64,000 nucleotides of DNA from UBA1794 sp031552405 (GTDB lineage Bacteria; Bacteroidota; Bacteroidia; Bacteroidales; Bacteroidaceae): the NCBI GenBank assembly GCA_031552405.1, contig JAVBMN010000035.1, positions 32,846 to 96,845 of the forward strand, read 5' to 3'. The stretch's first letter is position 1. Every line of letters starts with the position of its first letter. The notes beneath the pieces were generated by a model, which did not search any database, was not told where the DNA came from, and worked only from the letters and a program-made list of their open reading frames with translations. The position numbers and the translations under genes are program-made. Of this stretch, positions 25,163-34,586 are shown in pieces.

Positions 25163-27502
25163 TTATTGATTCATTTTAATTACTTCTGCGGGGTTCTGCC
25201 GCGCGGCACGTCCTACGCGCCACACCATGCTGCCATATAGGGCGGCTGCTACTACCACCAAGATGCTGAGGTACACCCAAGGGGAGAGGGCGGTTTGAAG
25301 AGTATACTGTTCCAGCCATTGTTTCATAAGGATAGTACCGATGGGGAATGCAATCACTGCGGCAATCAGCAATATCCACAGGTATTCACGGAAGAACATG
25401 TGCAGAATATCACTTGTTGTTGCTCCGTTTACCTTGCGGATGGCAATCTCTTTCCGGCGTTGTTCACACTGGAGTGCGGTGAGGGAGTATACACCAAAGA
25501 TAGAGATCAGGATACACACGGCGGATACGATGCTCAACAGGTTCATTAGGTTACGTTCGCTTTTCAGGTAGTATTCAAACGCATCATCTGAATTGAATCC
25601 CATAATCACATTATCTTCTTCCGGATACATTGTCTGGCGGATATTTTCAATGCTTTTCCTGCATTCATCCCATTTGCCTTGGTATTCCAACATTACCTCT
25701 ATGTGTCCTTTGTATCCGCTTGTCCTCGGCATCTTGAATATCATGGCTTGGGTAGGTAATGTGGGCGACTGTATATGGAAGTCAGGCACAATGCCTCTTA
25801 TTACCATTCCTGATTTAAAAAGAGCTATGCCGACAGGTTGCTTTACCTGCAATTGGCGGGCCAGTGTTTCATTGATGAGGATGGATTGATCATCCGGTAC
25901 AATGTCTGGCATTTCTCCTTCAATCACGTGGATGCCGTAAAAATCAAACATCTCCCGGCTCATTTCAAAACAGCGTATTTCGATGGGCGTTTTTGCATCT
26001 TCGGGTTTTCCTTCCCACTCATCCAGAGTGATCCATCCGGAATAATCGGTGTTGGGAAATATTGCGGAGCCTTTGTCTACCACTCTGACAGTCTGCGGCA
26101 GTTGCTTTATCTTTTGGATTAAAGGTGCTGCATAGCGTTCTACAATGAGCAGTGTGGCCCGGTTTTCACGCTTGAGTCCTATATCGGTGTGTTTCAGGTG
26201 GTACATCTGTTTCAGCATGACAGAGGTACAGAAGATGAATCCCAGACTGATGACCAATTGCATCAGGAGGCATCCTTTTCGAAAATAGTCTTTTCCGTGC
26301 CGTTTCGAGGTCTTTTGGGAGAGTGTGTGATACAGGCTGTTTCTTCGCAGATAGCATACAGAGAAGGATAGGAATATAAGTGCGGTGAGTATTACTATAC
26401 CCACATACAGAAGGGTTTCTAAATAGATGTCCAATCTGCTACTTTCAATCTGAGTCAGTTCAATAAATTTAGTCATAAACAGTTCAATACCCACCAGTCC
26501 TATCGCCATTGCTATGGCTAATAACAGGAGTACATCTGTACAAAATAGTTTCCATACCTTCCACCAAGACGAGCCATTCACCAGGCGCAACGCCACTTCC
26601 CGATGACGGATGCGGAGCAAACTGCTGAATACCCCCCAGTAGTTAAGGAGCGCACTTATTATCAATAAAGCCCCCGCATAAAGAAACAGGCGTAGCTCCA
26701 TCAGGTGCATATAGTTGATCCGCCAGGATTCGGGGCGCTCGTATTGCTTTTTAGTGAGAAGTGTGAGTGAAAGCTGAGTCTCGTAGTCTTTATCCGGATG
26801 GATTGTAGTCTTTTGTAGGCGTTCTATGAATGCGTCGTTATCAGTATTGGAGTTCAGCTTTACAAAGGTAACCTCTCTGTTTTCTTTCCATCCTTTTTCT
26901 ATTGAAGATACGCTAAAAGGAAGAAGCAGGTCGTATGGAATGAAGCTGTGGCCACTCCATCCACTCACAATAGCTCCTACTTTATATTCTTCATCCCATA
27001 CATTTATTATCTTTCCCAATGCTTCTTCATTGGGGAACAGTGTCTGGGCATAGTTGTCAGTCAAAGCGACCTTGCCGGATGCTGCCTGTGCAAATTCAAG
27101 GCTGCCTGAAAGCACCTTTACGCGGAAGAACGTAAAGAAAGCAGAGTCTATCTCCAGCCATTTAGCTTTACTCTTATACCCCTCTTTCTCTATCTCACCG
27201 CTTCTACTGTTAAGAGAGCAAGCTGTTTCCACCTCTGGATAGCTCTTCTCAAGATAAGCGGCCAAAGGGCAAGGGGTGGGAGTAAAGTTCCAGACGTTAC
27301 CTTGGTCAAATTCCTTTCCATGCACGTAATAAATCCGGTCTGCCCCATCATGGAAGTTGTCATAGCTTAGCTCATACCGTGTCCACAGAGCAGATAATGC
27401 AAAGCAGACAAACCCTGCCGCCAGCCCCAGAATGCTGATGATACTCTGGGTGCGGTATTTCCACAGGTTGCGGAGGGCTACTTTCAGATAATGTATGTTC
27501 AT
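25163..27502 (-). CDS. ABC exporter permease 9 (two FtsX domains)
   Basis: The 779-residue paralogue begins MNIHYLKVALRNLWKYRTQS and ends NPAEVIKMNQ, the same tail as permease 11. Coupling segments are RHREVALRLVNGSS and EQRRKEIAIRKVNGAT. The first periplasmic region (about 43-270) has an insert-like stretch KEFDQGNVWNFTPTPCPLAA not found in its closest neighbours, while the second reads MFDFYGIHVIEGEMPDIVPD, shared in this subgroup. It sits 15 nt after permease 8. Substrate contact in MacB-type pumps is made by the periplasmic parts, so these differences are where specificity would lie; that is inference. Confidence 0.9.
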   Translation of the reverse strand: MNIHYLKVALRNLWKYRTQSIISILGLAAGFVCFALSALWTRYELSYDNFHDGADRIYYVHGKEFDQGNVWNFTPTPCPLAAYLEKSYPEVETACSLNSRSGEIEKEGYKSKAKWLEIDSAFFTFFRVKVLSGSLEFAQAASGKVALTDNYAQTLFPNEEALGKIINVWDEEYKVGAIVSGWSGHSFIPYDLLLPFSVSSIEKGWKENREVTFVKLNSNTDNDAFIERLQKTTIHPDKDYETQLSLTLLTKKQYERPESWRINYMHLMELRLFLYAGALLIISALLNYWGVFSSLLRIRHREVALRLVNGSSWWKVWKLFCTDVLLLLAIAMAIGLVGIELFMTKFIELTQIESSRLDIYLETLLYVGIVILTALIFLSFSVCYLRRNSLYHTLSQKTSKRHGKDYFRKGCLLMQLVISLGFIFCTSVMLKQMYHLKHTDIGLKRENRATLLIVERYAAPLIQKIKQLPQTVRVVDKGSAIFPNTDYSGWITLDEWEGKPEDAKTPIEIRCFEMSREMFDFYGIHVIEGEMPDIVPDDQSILINETLARQLQVKQPVGIALFKSGMVIRGIVPDFHIQSPTLPTQAMIFKMPRTSGYKGHIEVMLEYQGKWDECRKSIENIRQTMYPEEDNVIMGFNSDDAFEYYLKSERNLMNLLSIVSAVCILISIFGVYSLTALQCEQRRKEIAIRKVNGATTSDILHMFFREYLWILLIAAVIAFPIGTILMKQWLEQYTLQTALSPWVYLSILVVVAAALYGSMVWRVGRAARQNPAEVIKMNQ

Positions 27503-27517
27503 ACTATTCCAATTTAT

Positions 27518-29854
27518 TCAATTACTCTTTATAACTTCTGCAGGGTTTTTCCGTGCGGTGCGGCCTACGCGCCAAGCCATACTGCCGTATAGGGCGGCTG
27601 CTACCACTACCAGAATACAGAGGTACACCCAAGGCGAGAGAGCGGTTTGCAGGGTGTACTGTTCCAGCCATTGTTTCATCAGGATGGTTCCAATAGGAAA
27701 TGCAATGGCTGCGGCAATCAGCAATATCCCTACATACTCGCGGAAGAACATACGCAGGATGTCGCCCGTCTTTGCCCCGTTTACCTTACGGATGGCTATT
27801 TCTTTACGCCGTTGTTCACACTGGAGGGCGGTGAGGGAATATACTCCGAAGATGGAGATCAGGATACACGCGGCGGATACGATACTCAACAGGTTGATGA
27901 GTCTTTGCTCGCTTTCCAGATAGTCTTCAAATATATTGTCCGCATAGCTTCCTTCAACCACATCATGTACATATTTTCCCGGATATAACGTTTCGACGAT
28001 TTGCACAATATTCTTATCAAGCTCTTCCCAACTGCCCCGGTATTCCACCATTATCTCAGCGTGCCCATTGTATCTTTTTGTATTGGGCATATCAAAAACC
28101 ATAGGCATAGGAGGCAGTGTAGGATGTAGATGAAAATCCGGTACAATTCCTCGTACCACTATGCCTAATTGAGGAATCTCCAACCCGATGGGCTGTTCTA
28201 CCTGTAATTGACGGGCCATAGTTTCGTTGATGAGGGCGGACGGGTCGTTCGGTATAATCTCCGGCATTTCTCCTTCAATGAGATGGATCCCGTAGAAATC
28301 GAACATCTCGTGACTCATCTCAACAAGATGTACGTAGAGAGGAGTTCTCACACTTTCAGGTTTTCCTTTCCAATCTTCCAAGGTTTTCTTTCTGCGAACA
28401 CATGAAGGGAATAGCGGGGTGCCCTTGTCTACCATCCTGACTATCTGCGGTAATTGTTTGATTCTATCAAATACGGGCTCTAAGTGCCCTTTTTCAATAC
28501 GTAGTGTGGCGCGGTTCTCACGTAGTATCCCTATGTCTGTGTGTTTCAGGTAGTACACCTGTTTCAGCATGACGGAGGTACAAAAGATGAATCCCAGACT
28601 GATTACCAACTGCAACAGGAGGCAGCTTTTTCGGAAGTAATCTTTTCCGTACCGCTCGGAGGTTTTCCGGGAAAGCGTGTGGTACAGGCTGTTTCTTTGT
28701 AAGTAATACACAGAGATCGATAAGAATACAAGAGCGATTAATACTACTGCGGCAATATACAGAAATGTTTCTATATAAATGTCCAATCTGCTGCTTTCAA
28801 TCTGTGCCAGTTTAATTAGTGTAGGCATGAATAACTCAATTCCCACCATGCTTATCCCCATTGCTATCCCCTGCAACAGGAGTACGTCCGTACAAAGTAA
28901 TTTCCAGACCTTCCACCAAGACGAACCATTCACCAGGCGCAATGCTATTTCCCGGTGGCGGATGCGGAGCAGACTACTGAATACTCCCCAGTAATTAAGT
29001 AGCGCAGCTACTATGAGCAACGCTCCTGCCCAAAGAAACAAGCGTAGCTTCATCAGGTCTATATAACCCACATCTTCGCGTTGGGGCTGATCGTGCCGCT
29101 TTTCGGTTAAAGGGGTCAGCACAATTTGATCTTCAGTATATTCATTCGGACGAAGTGTAGTCTTTTGCAGGCGTGTGATAAATGCTTCCTTGTCAATACG
29201 AGGTTTCAACTTCGCAAAGGTATACCACTGATAACTTCCCCAGTGCTGCTCCATTGAAGACTGACTGGGAGCACAAAGCAGGTCATACGGGATGCTGCTA
29301 TGGCCACTCCATCCGCTGACAATAGCTCTTACTTCATACTCATCCTCCTCGTCCATCTTTATTTTCTTGCCCAATGCCTGACCGTCAGGAAACAGCTTGC
29401 GGGCATAACTCTCGGTAAGTGCTATCTTGCCCGATCCTGGTTGTACAAAGTCGAGACTACCCGCAATCAGCTTTACATCGAACGTTTTGAAGAAAGAAGA
29501 ATCCACGACAAGCAAATGGATCATACTCTTTGAACCTTCTATTTCCACTTCTTCATCCCAACTCTTTAAGTAACAGGCTCTTTCAATCTCCGGAAAGTGT
29601 GTCTCCAAATACCCGCTTAACTGATAGGGAGTTACACTGCCGGGAGCTGTTTGATCATCAAACGGCTTCATGCGTACATAATAAATCCGTTCCGCCCCGT
29701 CGTGGAAGTTGTCATACGTCAGTTCATACCGGATCCACAATGCCGACAATGCAAAGCAGATGAATCCTGCCGCCAGCCCCAGAATGCTGATGATATTCTG
29801 GGTACGGTATTTCCACAGGTTGCGGAGGGCTACTTTCAGGTGATGCATGTTCAT
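27518..29854 (-). CDS. ABC exporter permease 8 (two FtsX domains)
   Basis: A 778-residue paralogue (MNMHHLKVALRNLWKYRT; ends NPAEVIKSN). The first coupling segment is RHREIALRLVNGSS and the second EQRRKEIAIRKVNGAK. Compared with permeases 7 and 9 the third span region reads LLQGIAMGISMVGIELFMPT, and the second periplasmic region contains GSYADNIFEDYLESEQRL before span six. The tail RVGRTARKNPAEV differs from the RAARQNPAEV of others. The gene follows permease 7 by 15 nt, and its first 90 nt are nearly the same as in permeases 7, 9 and 10. Confidence 0.9.
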   Translation of the reverse strand: MNMHHLKVALRNLWKYRTQNIISILGLAAGFICFALSALWIRYELTYDNFHDGAERIYYVRMKPFDDQTAPGSVTPYQLSGYLETHFPEIERACYLKSWDEEVEIEGSKSMIHLLVVDSSFFKTFDVKLIAGSLDFVQPGSGKIALTESYARKLFPDGQALGKKIKMDEEDEYEVRAIVSGWSGHSSIPYDLLCAPSQSSMEQHWGSYQWYTFAKLKPRIDKEAFITRLQKTTLRPNEYTEDQIVLTPLTEKRHDQPQREDVGYIDLMKLRLFLWAGALLIVAALLNYWGVFSSLLRIRHREIALRLVNGSSWWKVWKLLCTDVLLLQGIAMGISMVGIELFMPTLIKLAQIESSRLDIYIETFLYIAAVVLIALVFLSISVYYLQRNSLYHTLSRKTSERYGKDYFRKSCLLLQLVISLGFIFCTSVMLKQVYYLKHTDIGILRENRATLRIEKGHLEPVFDRIKQLPQIVRMVDKGTPLFPSCVRRKKTLEDWKGKPESVRTPLYVHLVEMSHEMFDFYGIHLIEGEMPEIIPNDPSALINETMARQLQVEQPIGLEIPQLGIVVRGIVPDFHLHPTLPPMPMVFDMPNTKRYNGHAEIMVEYRGSWEELDKNIVQIVETLYPGKYVHDVVEGSYADNIFEDYLESEQRLINLLSIVSAACILISIFGVYSLTALQCEQRRKEIAIRKVNGAKTGDILRMFFREYVGILLIAAAIAFPIGTILMKQWLEQYTLQTALSPWVYLCILVVVAAALYGSMAWRVGRTARKNPAEVIKSN

Positions 29855-29869
29855 ATTATTATGAATCGT

Positions 29870-32218
29870 TTAATTGCTTTTAATCACTTCTGCTGGGTTT
29901 TTCCGTGCGGCAAGCCATACACGCCAGGCCATACTGCCGTACAGAGCGGCTGCTACAGCCACCAGGATACAGAGGTACACCCATGGGGAGAGAGCGGTTT
30001 GCAAGGAGTACTGCTCCAACCATCGCTTCATCAGGAGGGTACCGATGGGAAACGCAATAGTTGCAGCGGCAAGTAATAGCCACAAGTATTCGCGGAAGAA
30101 CAAACGCAGAATATCGCCCATCTTTGCCCCGTTTACCTTACGGATGGCAATCTCTTTCCGTCGTTGTTCGCACTGGAGGGTGGTAAGAGAGTATACTCCG
30201 AAGATAGAGATCAGGACGCATACAGCGGATACTATGCTTAACAGGTTGATAAGCTTTTGTTCATTTTCCAGGTAGTAGTTGAAGCATTCATCTGCACCTA
30301 TTGTTACAATCTTACCCTCAGGGTCTTCTTCGGGATATAGTGTTTGGAAGATTGGTTCAATGCTTTTTTTACAGTCTTCCCAGTTTCCGCGGTATTCCAG
30401 CGCAATCTCATCAAACATTTTGGGCCTCTCCGGATTAGGCATTTCAAAAATCATTGCTACAGCGGGCAATGTAGGCGGTTGTACATGAAAATCCGGTACG
30501 ATACCTCTTACCACTATCCCTAATTCAGTTAGGACCAGCCCTATAGGTTGTTTCACCTGTAATTGGCGGGCCATCGTTTCGTTAATAAGTCCGTCTTGGC
30601 CATTGGGTATAATATCCGGTATTTCTCCCTCAATGAGGTGGATATCATAGAAATCGAACATCTCCCGACTCATTTCGATGGCTCGCAGAAGGATGGGTTC
30701 TTTTATATTTTCGGGCTTTCCTTCCCAGTTGTCTAAAGTGATTCGTCTGGCAAAAGCTGTAAGTGGAATTAGTGAAGGACCTTTATCTAAAGTCCTGACC
30801 ACCTGAGGCAATTGTTTTACCTTTTGGAATATGGCCTCTCCGTATGGCTTTTCAATAGCCAGTACAGCCCGATTTTCACGTTTAAACCCTATATCCTTAT
30901 ATCTCAGGTGGTATACCTGTTTCAGCATGACGGAGGTACAGAAGATTATTATCAGACTGATTACCAGTTGCAACAAGAGACATCCTTTTCGGAAATAATT
31001 CTTTCCGTACCGTTCCGAGGTCTTTCGAGAGAGCGTGCGGTATAGGCTGTTTCTTCGCAGATAGTATACAGAGATAGAAAGGAATGTAAGTGCGGTAAGT
31101 ATTACTGTACCTATGTATAGAAGTGTTTCTATATAGATATCCAATCTACAGCTTTCAATCTGTGCCAGTTCGGTGAACTTGGGCATAAGCAACTCGATAC
31201 CGGCCATACTTATAGTCATAGCTATTCCCAACAACAGGAGTACATCTGTGCAAAGTAACTTCCAAGCCTCCCGCCAGGACGAGCCATTCACAGAACGCAA
31301 TGCTATTTCCCGGTGGCGGATACGGAGCAGACTGCTAAATACGCCCCAATAATTAAGAAGCGCAGCTACTATGAGCAATGATCCTGCCCAAAGGAATAAA
31401 CGCAGTTCCGCCAGGCGCATATAACCTTCTTCTACTCCAAGATCAAGATTATCGTGTCGTTTCTCGGTCCAGGGAGTCAGAATAATTCTCATCTCACGAT
31501 TCTTCTCATCTTCGTAGTGGATTGTAGCCTTTTGCAAACGTGCGATAAATGCTTTGTGATCAGTATGAGTTTTCAGTCTAACCAAAGTGGTCCAGTGGTA
31601 ATACCCCCACCCCAGTTCCATAGAGGACTCACTGGCAGGACAAAGCAGATCATACGGAATGTTACTATGGCCGCTCCATCCGCTGACAATAGCTCCCACT
31701 TCATACTCTTCATCGTCCAGCTTTACTTTCTTGGCCAACGCCTGCCCATCAGGAAACAACTTGCGGGCATACCTTTCAGTAAGAGCAATCTTACCCGACT
31801 CCGGTTCTATAAAATCAGGGCTACCCTCAATCACCTTTACATGGAACATCCTGAAGAAGGATGAATCCACCACAAGGCTCTGGATCGTATGTGTTGAATC
31901 ACCTGTTTCAAGCTCTCCTTCCCAGATCTTTAAGAAACAATAGTTTTCAATCTCCGGATAGTGCTTTTTCAAGTATCCACCCAATTGGTAGGGGGTAAAG
32001 GAATCGGGATGTGTTTGACTCATCTCTGATTTCACGCGTACATAATAGATACGCTCTGCTCCGTCATGGAAATTATCGTATGTCAGCTCGTACCGGATCC
32101 ACAGTGCCGAGAGTGCAAAGCAGATAAACCCTGCTGCCAAGCCCAGAATACTGATGATATTCTGAGTACGGTATTTCCACAGGTTGCGGAGGGCTACTTT
32201 CAGATAATGTATGGTCAT
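29870..32218 (-). CDS. ABC exporter permease 7 (two FtsX domains)
   Basis: The 782-residue protein is the longest of its subgroup and starts MTIHYLKVALRNLWKYRT. Its two coupling segments are RHREIALRSVNGSS and EQRRKEIAIRKVNGAK. The fifth span reads LLLQLVISLIIIFCTSVMLK, where the other members of the subgroup have SLGFIFCT. It is the first of the five close relatives that fill the promoter-distal half of the array, and adjoins permease 6 of a different subgroup with a 15-nt gap, so the subgroup boundary falls between 32218 and 32234. Confidence 0.9.
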   Translation of the reverse strand: MTIHYLKVALRNLWKYRTQNIISILGLAAGFICFALSALWIRYELTYDNFHDGAERIYYVRVKSEMSQTHPDSFTPYQLGGYLKKHYPEIENYCFLKIWEGELETGDSTHTIQSLVVDSSFFRMFHVKVIEGSPDFIEPESGKIALTERYARKLFPDGQALAKKVKLDDEEYEVGAIVSGWSGHSNIPYDLLCPASESSMELGWGYYHWTTLVRLKTHTDHKAFIARLQKATIHYEDEKNREMRIILTPWTEKRHDNLDLGVEEGYMRLAELRLFLWAGSLLIVAALLNYWGVFSSLLRIRHREIALRSVNGSSWREAWKLLCTDVLLLLGIAMTISMAGIELLMPKFTELAQIESCRLDIYIETLLYIGTVILTALTFLSISVYYLRRNSLYRTLSRKTSERYGKNYFRKGCLLLQLVISLIIIFCTSVMLKQVYHLRYKDIGFKRENRAVLAIEKPYGEAIFQKVKQLPQVVRTLDKGPSLIPLTAFARRITLDNWEGKPENIKEPILLRAIEMSREMFDFYDIHLIEGEIPDIIPNGQDGLINETMARQLQVKQPIGLVLTELGIVVRGIVPDFHVQPPTLPAVAMIFEMPNPERPKMFDEIALEYRGNWEDCKKSIEPIFQTLYPEEDPEGKIVTIGADECFNYYLENEQKLINLLSIVSAVCVLISIFGVYSLTTLQCEQRRKEIAIRKVNGAKMGDILRLFFREYLWLLLAAATIAFPIGTLLMKRWLEQYSLQTALSPWVYLCILVAVAAALYGSMAWRVWLAARKNPAEVIKSN

Positions 32219-32233
32219 ATTATTAGAACTCGT

Positions 32234-34570
32234 TTAATTACTTTTAATTACTTCTGCCGGGTTCTGACGGGCGGCTTTCCAGACACGCCATCCCATTCCG
32301 GAGGCCATACACAAAGCCACGCCGCACAGGATGAGCAGGTACAACCAGAAACTCAACGAAGTTTGCATCGTATAATTCTCTAACCAGCTCCGCATAATCA
32401 GTGTTCCCACAGGAAAGGCTACCAAGGCGGCCAAGCCCAAGAGAAGTAGGTATTCACGGAAGAACATCCGGAAAATCTCCTCTACTGTAGCGCCGTTCAC
32501 CTTACGGATCGCAATCTCTTTCCGGCGTTGTTCGCAACTGAGTGTCACTAAGGAGTAGACGCCAAAAAGCGAGACTAAGATACAAACACCCGACACGACC
32601 TCCAACAGATGCATGAGGAGACGTTCGCTTTTCAGGTAATTCTCGTAGGCTTCCTCTGTGCTAATGAGCTTCATTGAAAGAATGCCTTCTTGCTCCGCCC
32701 ATCGGGATAAAGTATCTTTGAGGGGTGCCCATTCACCCCGGTATTCAATCAATACGGAAGCAGGCACTTTACTCGATTTGCGCAGGTATTGAAAGAAGGT
32801 TGGAAATACGGGCGAGGTAGGTTCCTGCACCTGGAAATCGCGCACGACTCCTTTAATGACCATATTGTCCCACAAACGAACGCCTACCGGATCGTCCAGT
32901 TGCAACTTACGACACAGCGTTTCATTAATCAGGATCTCCTCACTGCCTTCCCGGAAATCAGGCATTTCCCCCTGTACCAAATGGATTCCGTAAAAGTCCA
33001 TCACCTCCCGGCTGGTCTCAATCTGTCGTACGGAAAGATCCTCTTGTACCCCTTCAGGTTTTCCGGGCCAGTTGGTCAAATCTCTCCAATACTGATGCGT
33101 GGTAGGCGGAAGCAACGAAGCGCCATTGTTCACTACCCGGACTACCTCTGGCCTTTGTTGGAGCTGTGCGCACAAAGAAGGCTCGTATTCCGTATTAATA
33201 AATGCAGTGGCGCGTTGACTTCTCTCCACTCCGAGATCGGTATGGTTCAGGAAATACAATTGTTTCAGCATGATCGCGGTGCAGAAAATAAAGCCCAGGC
33301 TGATCACTAATTGCAACCAGAGGCATCCTTTGCGGAACCAGTTTTCTCCAGAAGCTCCGGTCGTTCCAGTGTGCAGAAAGGTCTGCAAATTGTGTCGGCG
33401 GAAGTAGCTGATTGGGAGGTACGAGGCAATCAATGTCACCCCAATCACTCCGCCCAGATAAAGAAGTGCCTCCTGGTAGATCTCGGCCCGGCTGTCTACA
33501 ATCCCAACCAATCCGATAAAAGAAGAGAGGCACAACTCCATACCGGCTAAGCCCAGTAACAAAGAAATCCCCAATAGCCACAACAACTCTGTCAGTAACA
33601 GGCCCGACAGATTCAGGCCGGAGGAACCGCATACGATCCGCAACGCCATCTCCCGGCTACGGAGACGAAGTTGGCTGATAAAGACTCCCAGATAGTTCAG
33701 CAACGAACAGGCAATAAGCAGAATACCCGCCCAGGCAAACAGCTGTACGTGGTATAGCTTCACCGGCCCGGCATCATCATACTTTCCCGGACGATCGGAA
33801 TGTTTTCTGTTCAATGGGGTCAGTTGAAGTTCCAGCAGGACTTTCTGCCCGTCATCTCCAGGTTGTTCTATCACTTTATCTTCTAAACGCCTGATACAGG
33901 TGTTCCGGTCCACACCCGGTTTGAACTTTAGAAATGTATAAACGAGCGAGATGTTCCAGTTCATAGCCCAGCCCGTAGGCAACGGAGAAAGAAGATCGTA
34001 ACACAGGCTACTATGCCGGCTCCAGCCAGCGACTACGGCACAGACTTCTTTTTTTTCTCCATCGACATTCAGATATTGTCCTAAAGGACTTTGATCGGGA
34101 AACAGTTTTGCCGCATATTCTTCCGTCAGTGCGATCTTCCCGGAACGGTGTATCAGAAAGTCCCGACTGCCTTCCATTATTTTGATTCCAAAGAAACGCA
34201 GAGTTGTCGAATCTACTGCCAGAAAAGAAGCAGCTTCGAGCTTTTTCGTCTCCGGATGTTCCACCTGAATCGGCCAGCTTTGGACAGAGCAGGCGTCTTC
34301 TATATCCGGATACACGCTTCTCAGATAACCCGCCAACGGGAGCGGAGTCACGGATGACAACCCATTTTCTGAGGTTTTCTCTGTCGTACGGACGTAATAG
34401 ATCCGTTCTGCCCCCTTGTGAAAGTCGTCATACGTTAGCTCATACCGAATCCACAATGCAGATAAAGCAAAGCAGATAAAGCCCGCTGCGAGACCCAGAA
34501 TACTGATGATATTCTGTGTGCGGTATTTCCACAGGTTGCGGAAAGCTACTTTAAAATAGTGTGTGATCAT
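32234..34570 (-). CDS. ABC exporter permease 6 (two FtsX domains)
   Basis: The 778-residue protein starts MITHYFKVAFRNLWKYRT and ends NPAEVIKSN. With permease 5 it forms a pair distinguished by the first coupling segment RSREMALRIVCGSS (VNGSS is replaced by VCGSS) and by the second, VTLSCEQRRKEIAIRKVNGAT. The region after span five carries NTEYEPSLCAQLQQRPEVVR rather than the lysine-rich sequence of permeases 7-11. The N-terminal 40 residues are still almost identical to the larger subgroup, so the ends have been conserved or homogenised while the middle diverged. Confidence 0.9.
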   Translation of the reverse strand: MITHYFKVAFRNLWKYRTQNIISILGLAAGFICFALSALWIRYELTYDDFHKGAERIYYVRTTEKTSENGLSSVTPLPLAGYLRSVYPDIEDACSVQSWPIQVEHPETKKLEAASFLAVDSTTLRFFGIKIMEGSRDFLIHRSGKIALTEEYAAKLFPDQSPLGQYLNVDGEKKEVCAVVAGWSRHSSLCYDLLSPLPTGWAMNWNISLVYTFLKFKPGVDRNTCIRRLEDKVIEQPGDDGQKVLLELQLTPLNRKHSDRPGKYDDAGPVKLYHVQLFAWAGILLIACSLLNYLGVFISQLRLRSREMALRIVCGSSGLNLSGLLLTELLWLLGISLLLGLAGMELCLSSFIGLVGIVDSRAEIYQEALLYLGGVIGVTLIASYLPISYFRRHNLQTFLHTGTTGASGENWFRKGCLWLQLVISLGFIFCTAIMLKQLYFLNHTDLGVERSQRATAFINTEYEPSLCAQLQQRPEVVRVVNNGASLLPPTTHQYWRDLTNWPGKPEGVQEDLSVRQIETSREVMDFYGIHLVQGEMPDFREGSEEILINETLCRKLQLDDPVGVRLWDNMVIKGVVRDFQVQEPTSPVFPTFFQYLRKSSKVPASVLIEYRGEWAPLKDTLSRWAEQEGILSMKLISTEEAYENYLKSERLLMHLLEVVSGVCILVSLFGVYSLVTLSCEQRRKEIAIRKVNGATVEEIFRMFFREYLLLLGLAALVAFPVGTLIMRSWLENYTMQTSLSFWLYLLILCGVALCMASGMGWRVWKAARQNPAEVIKSN

Positions 34571-34586
34571 AATTATTATAGCTCGT

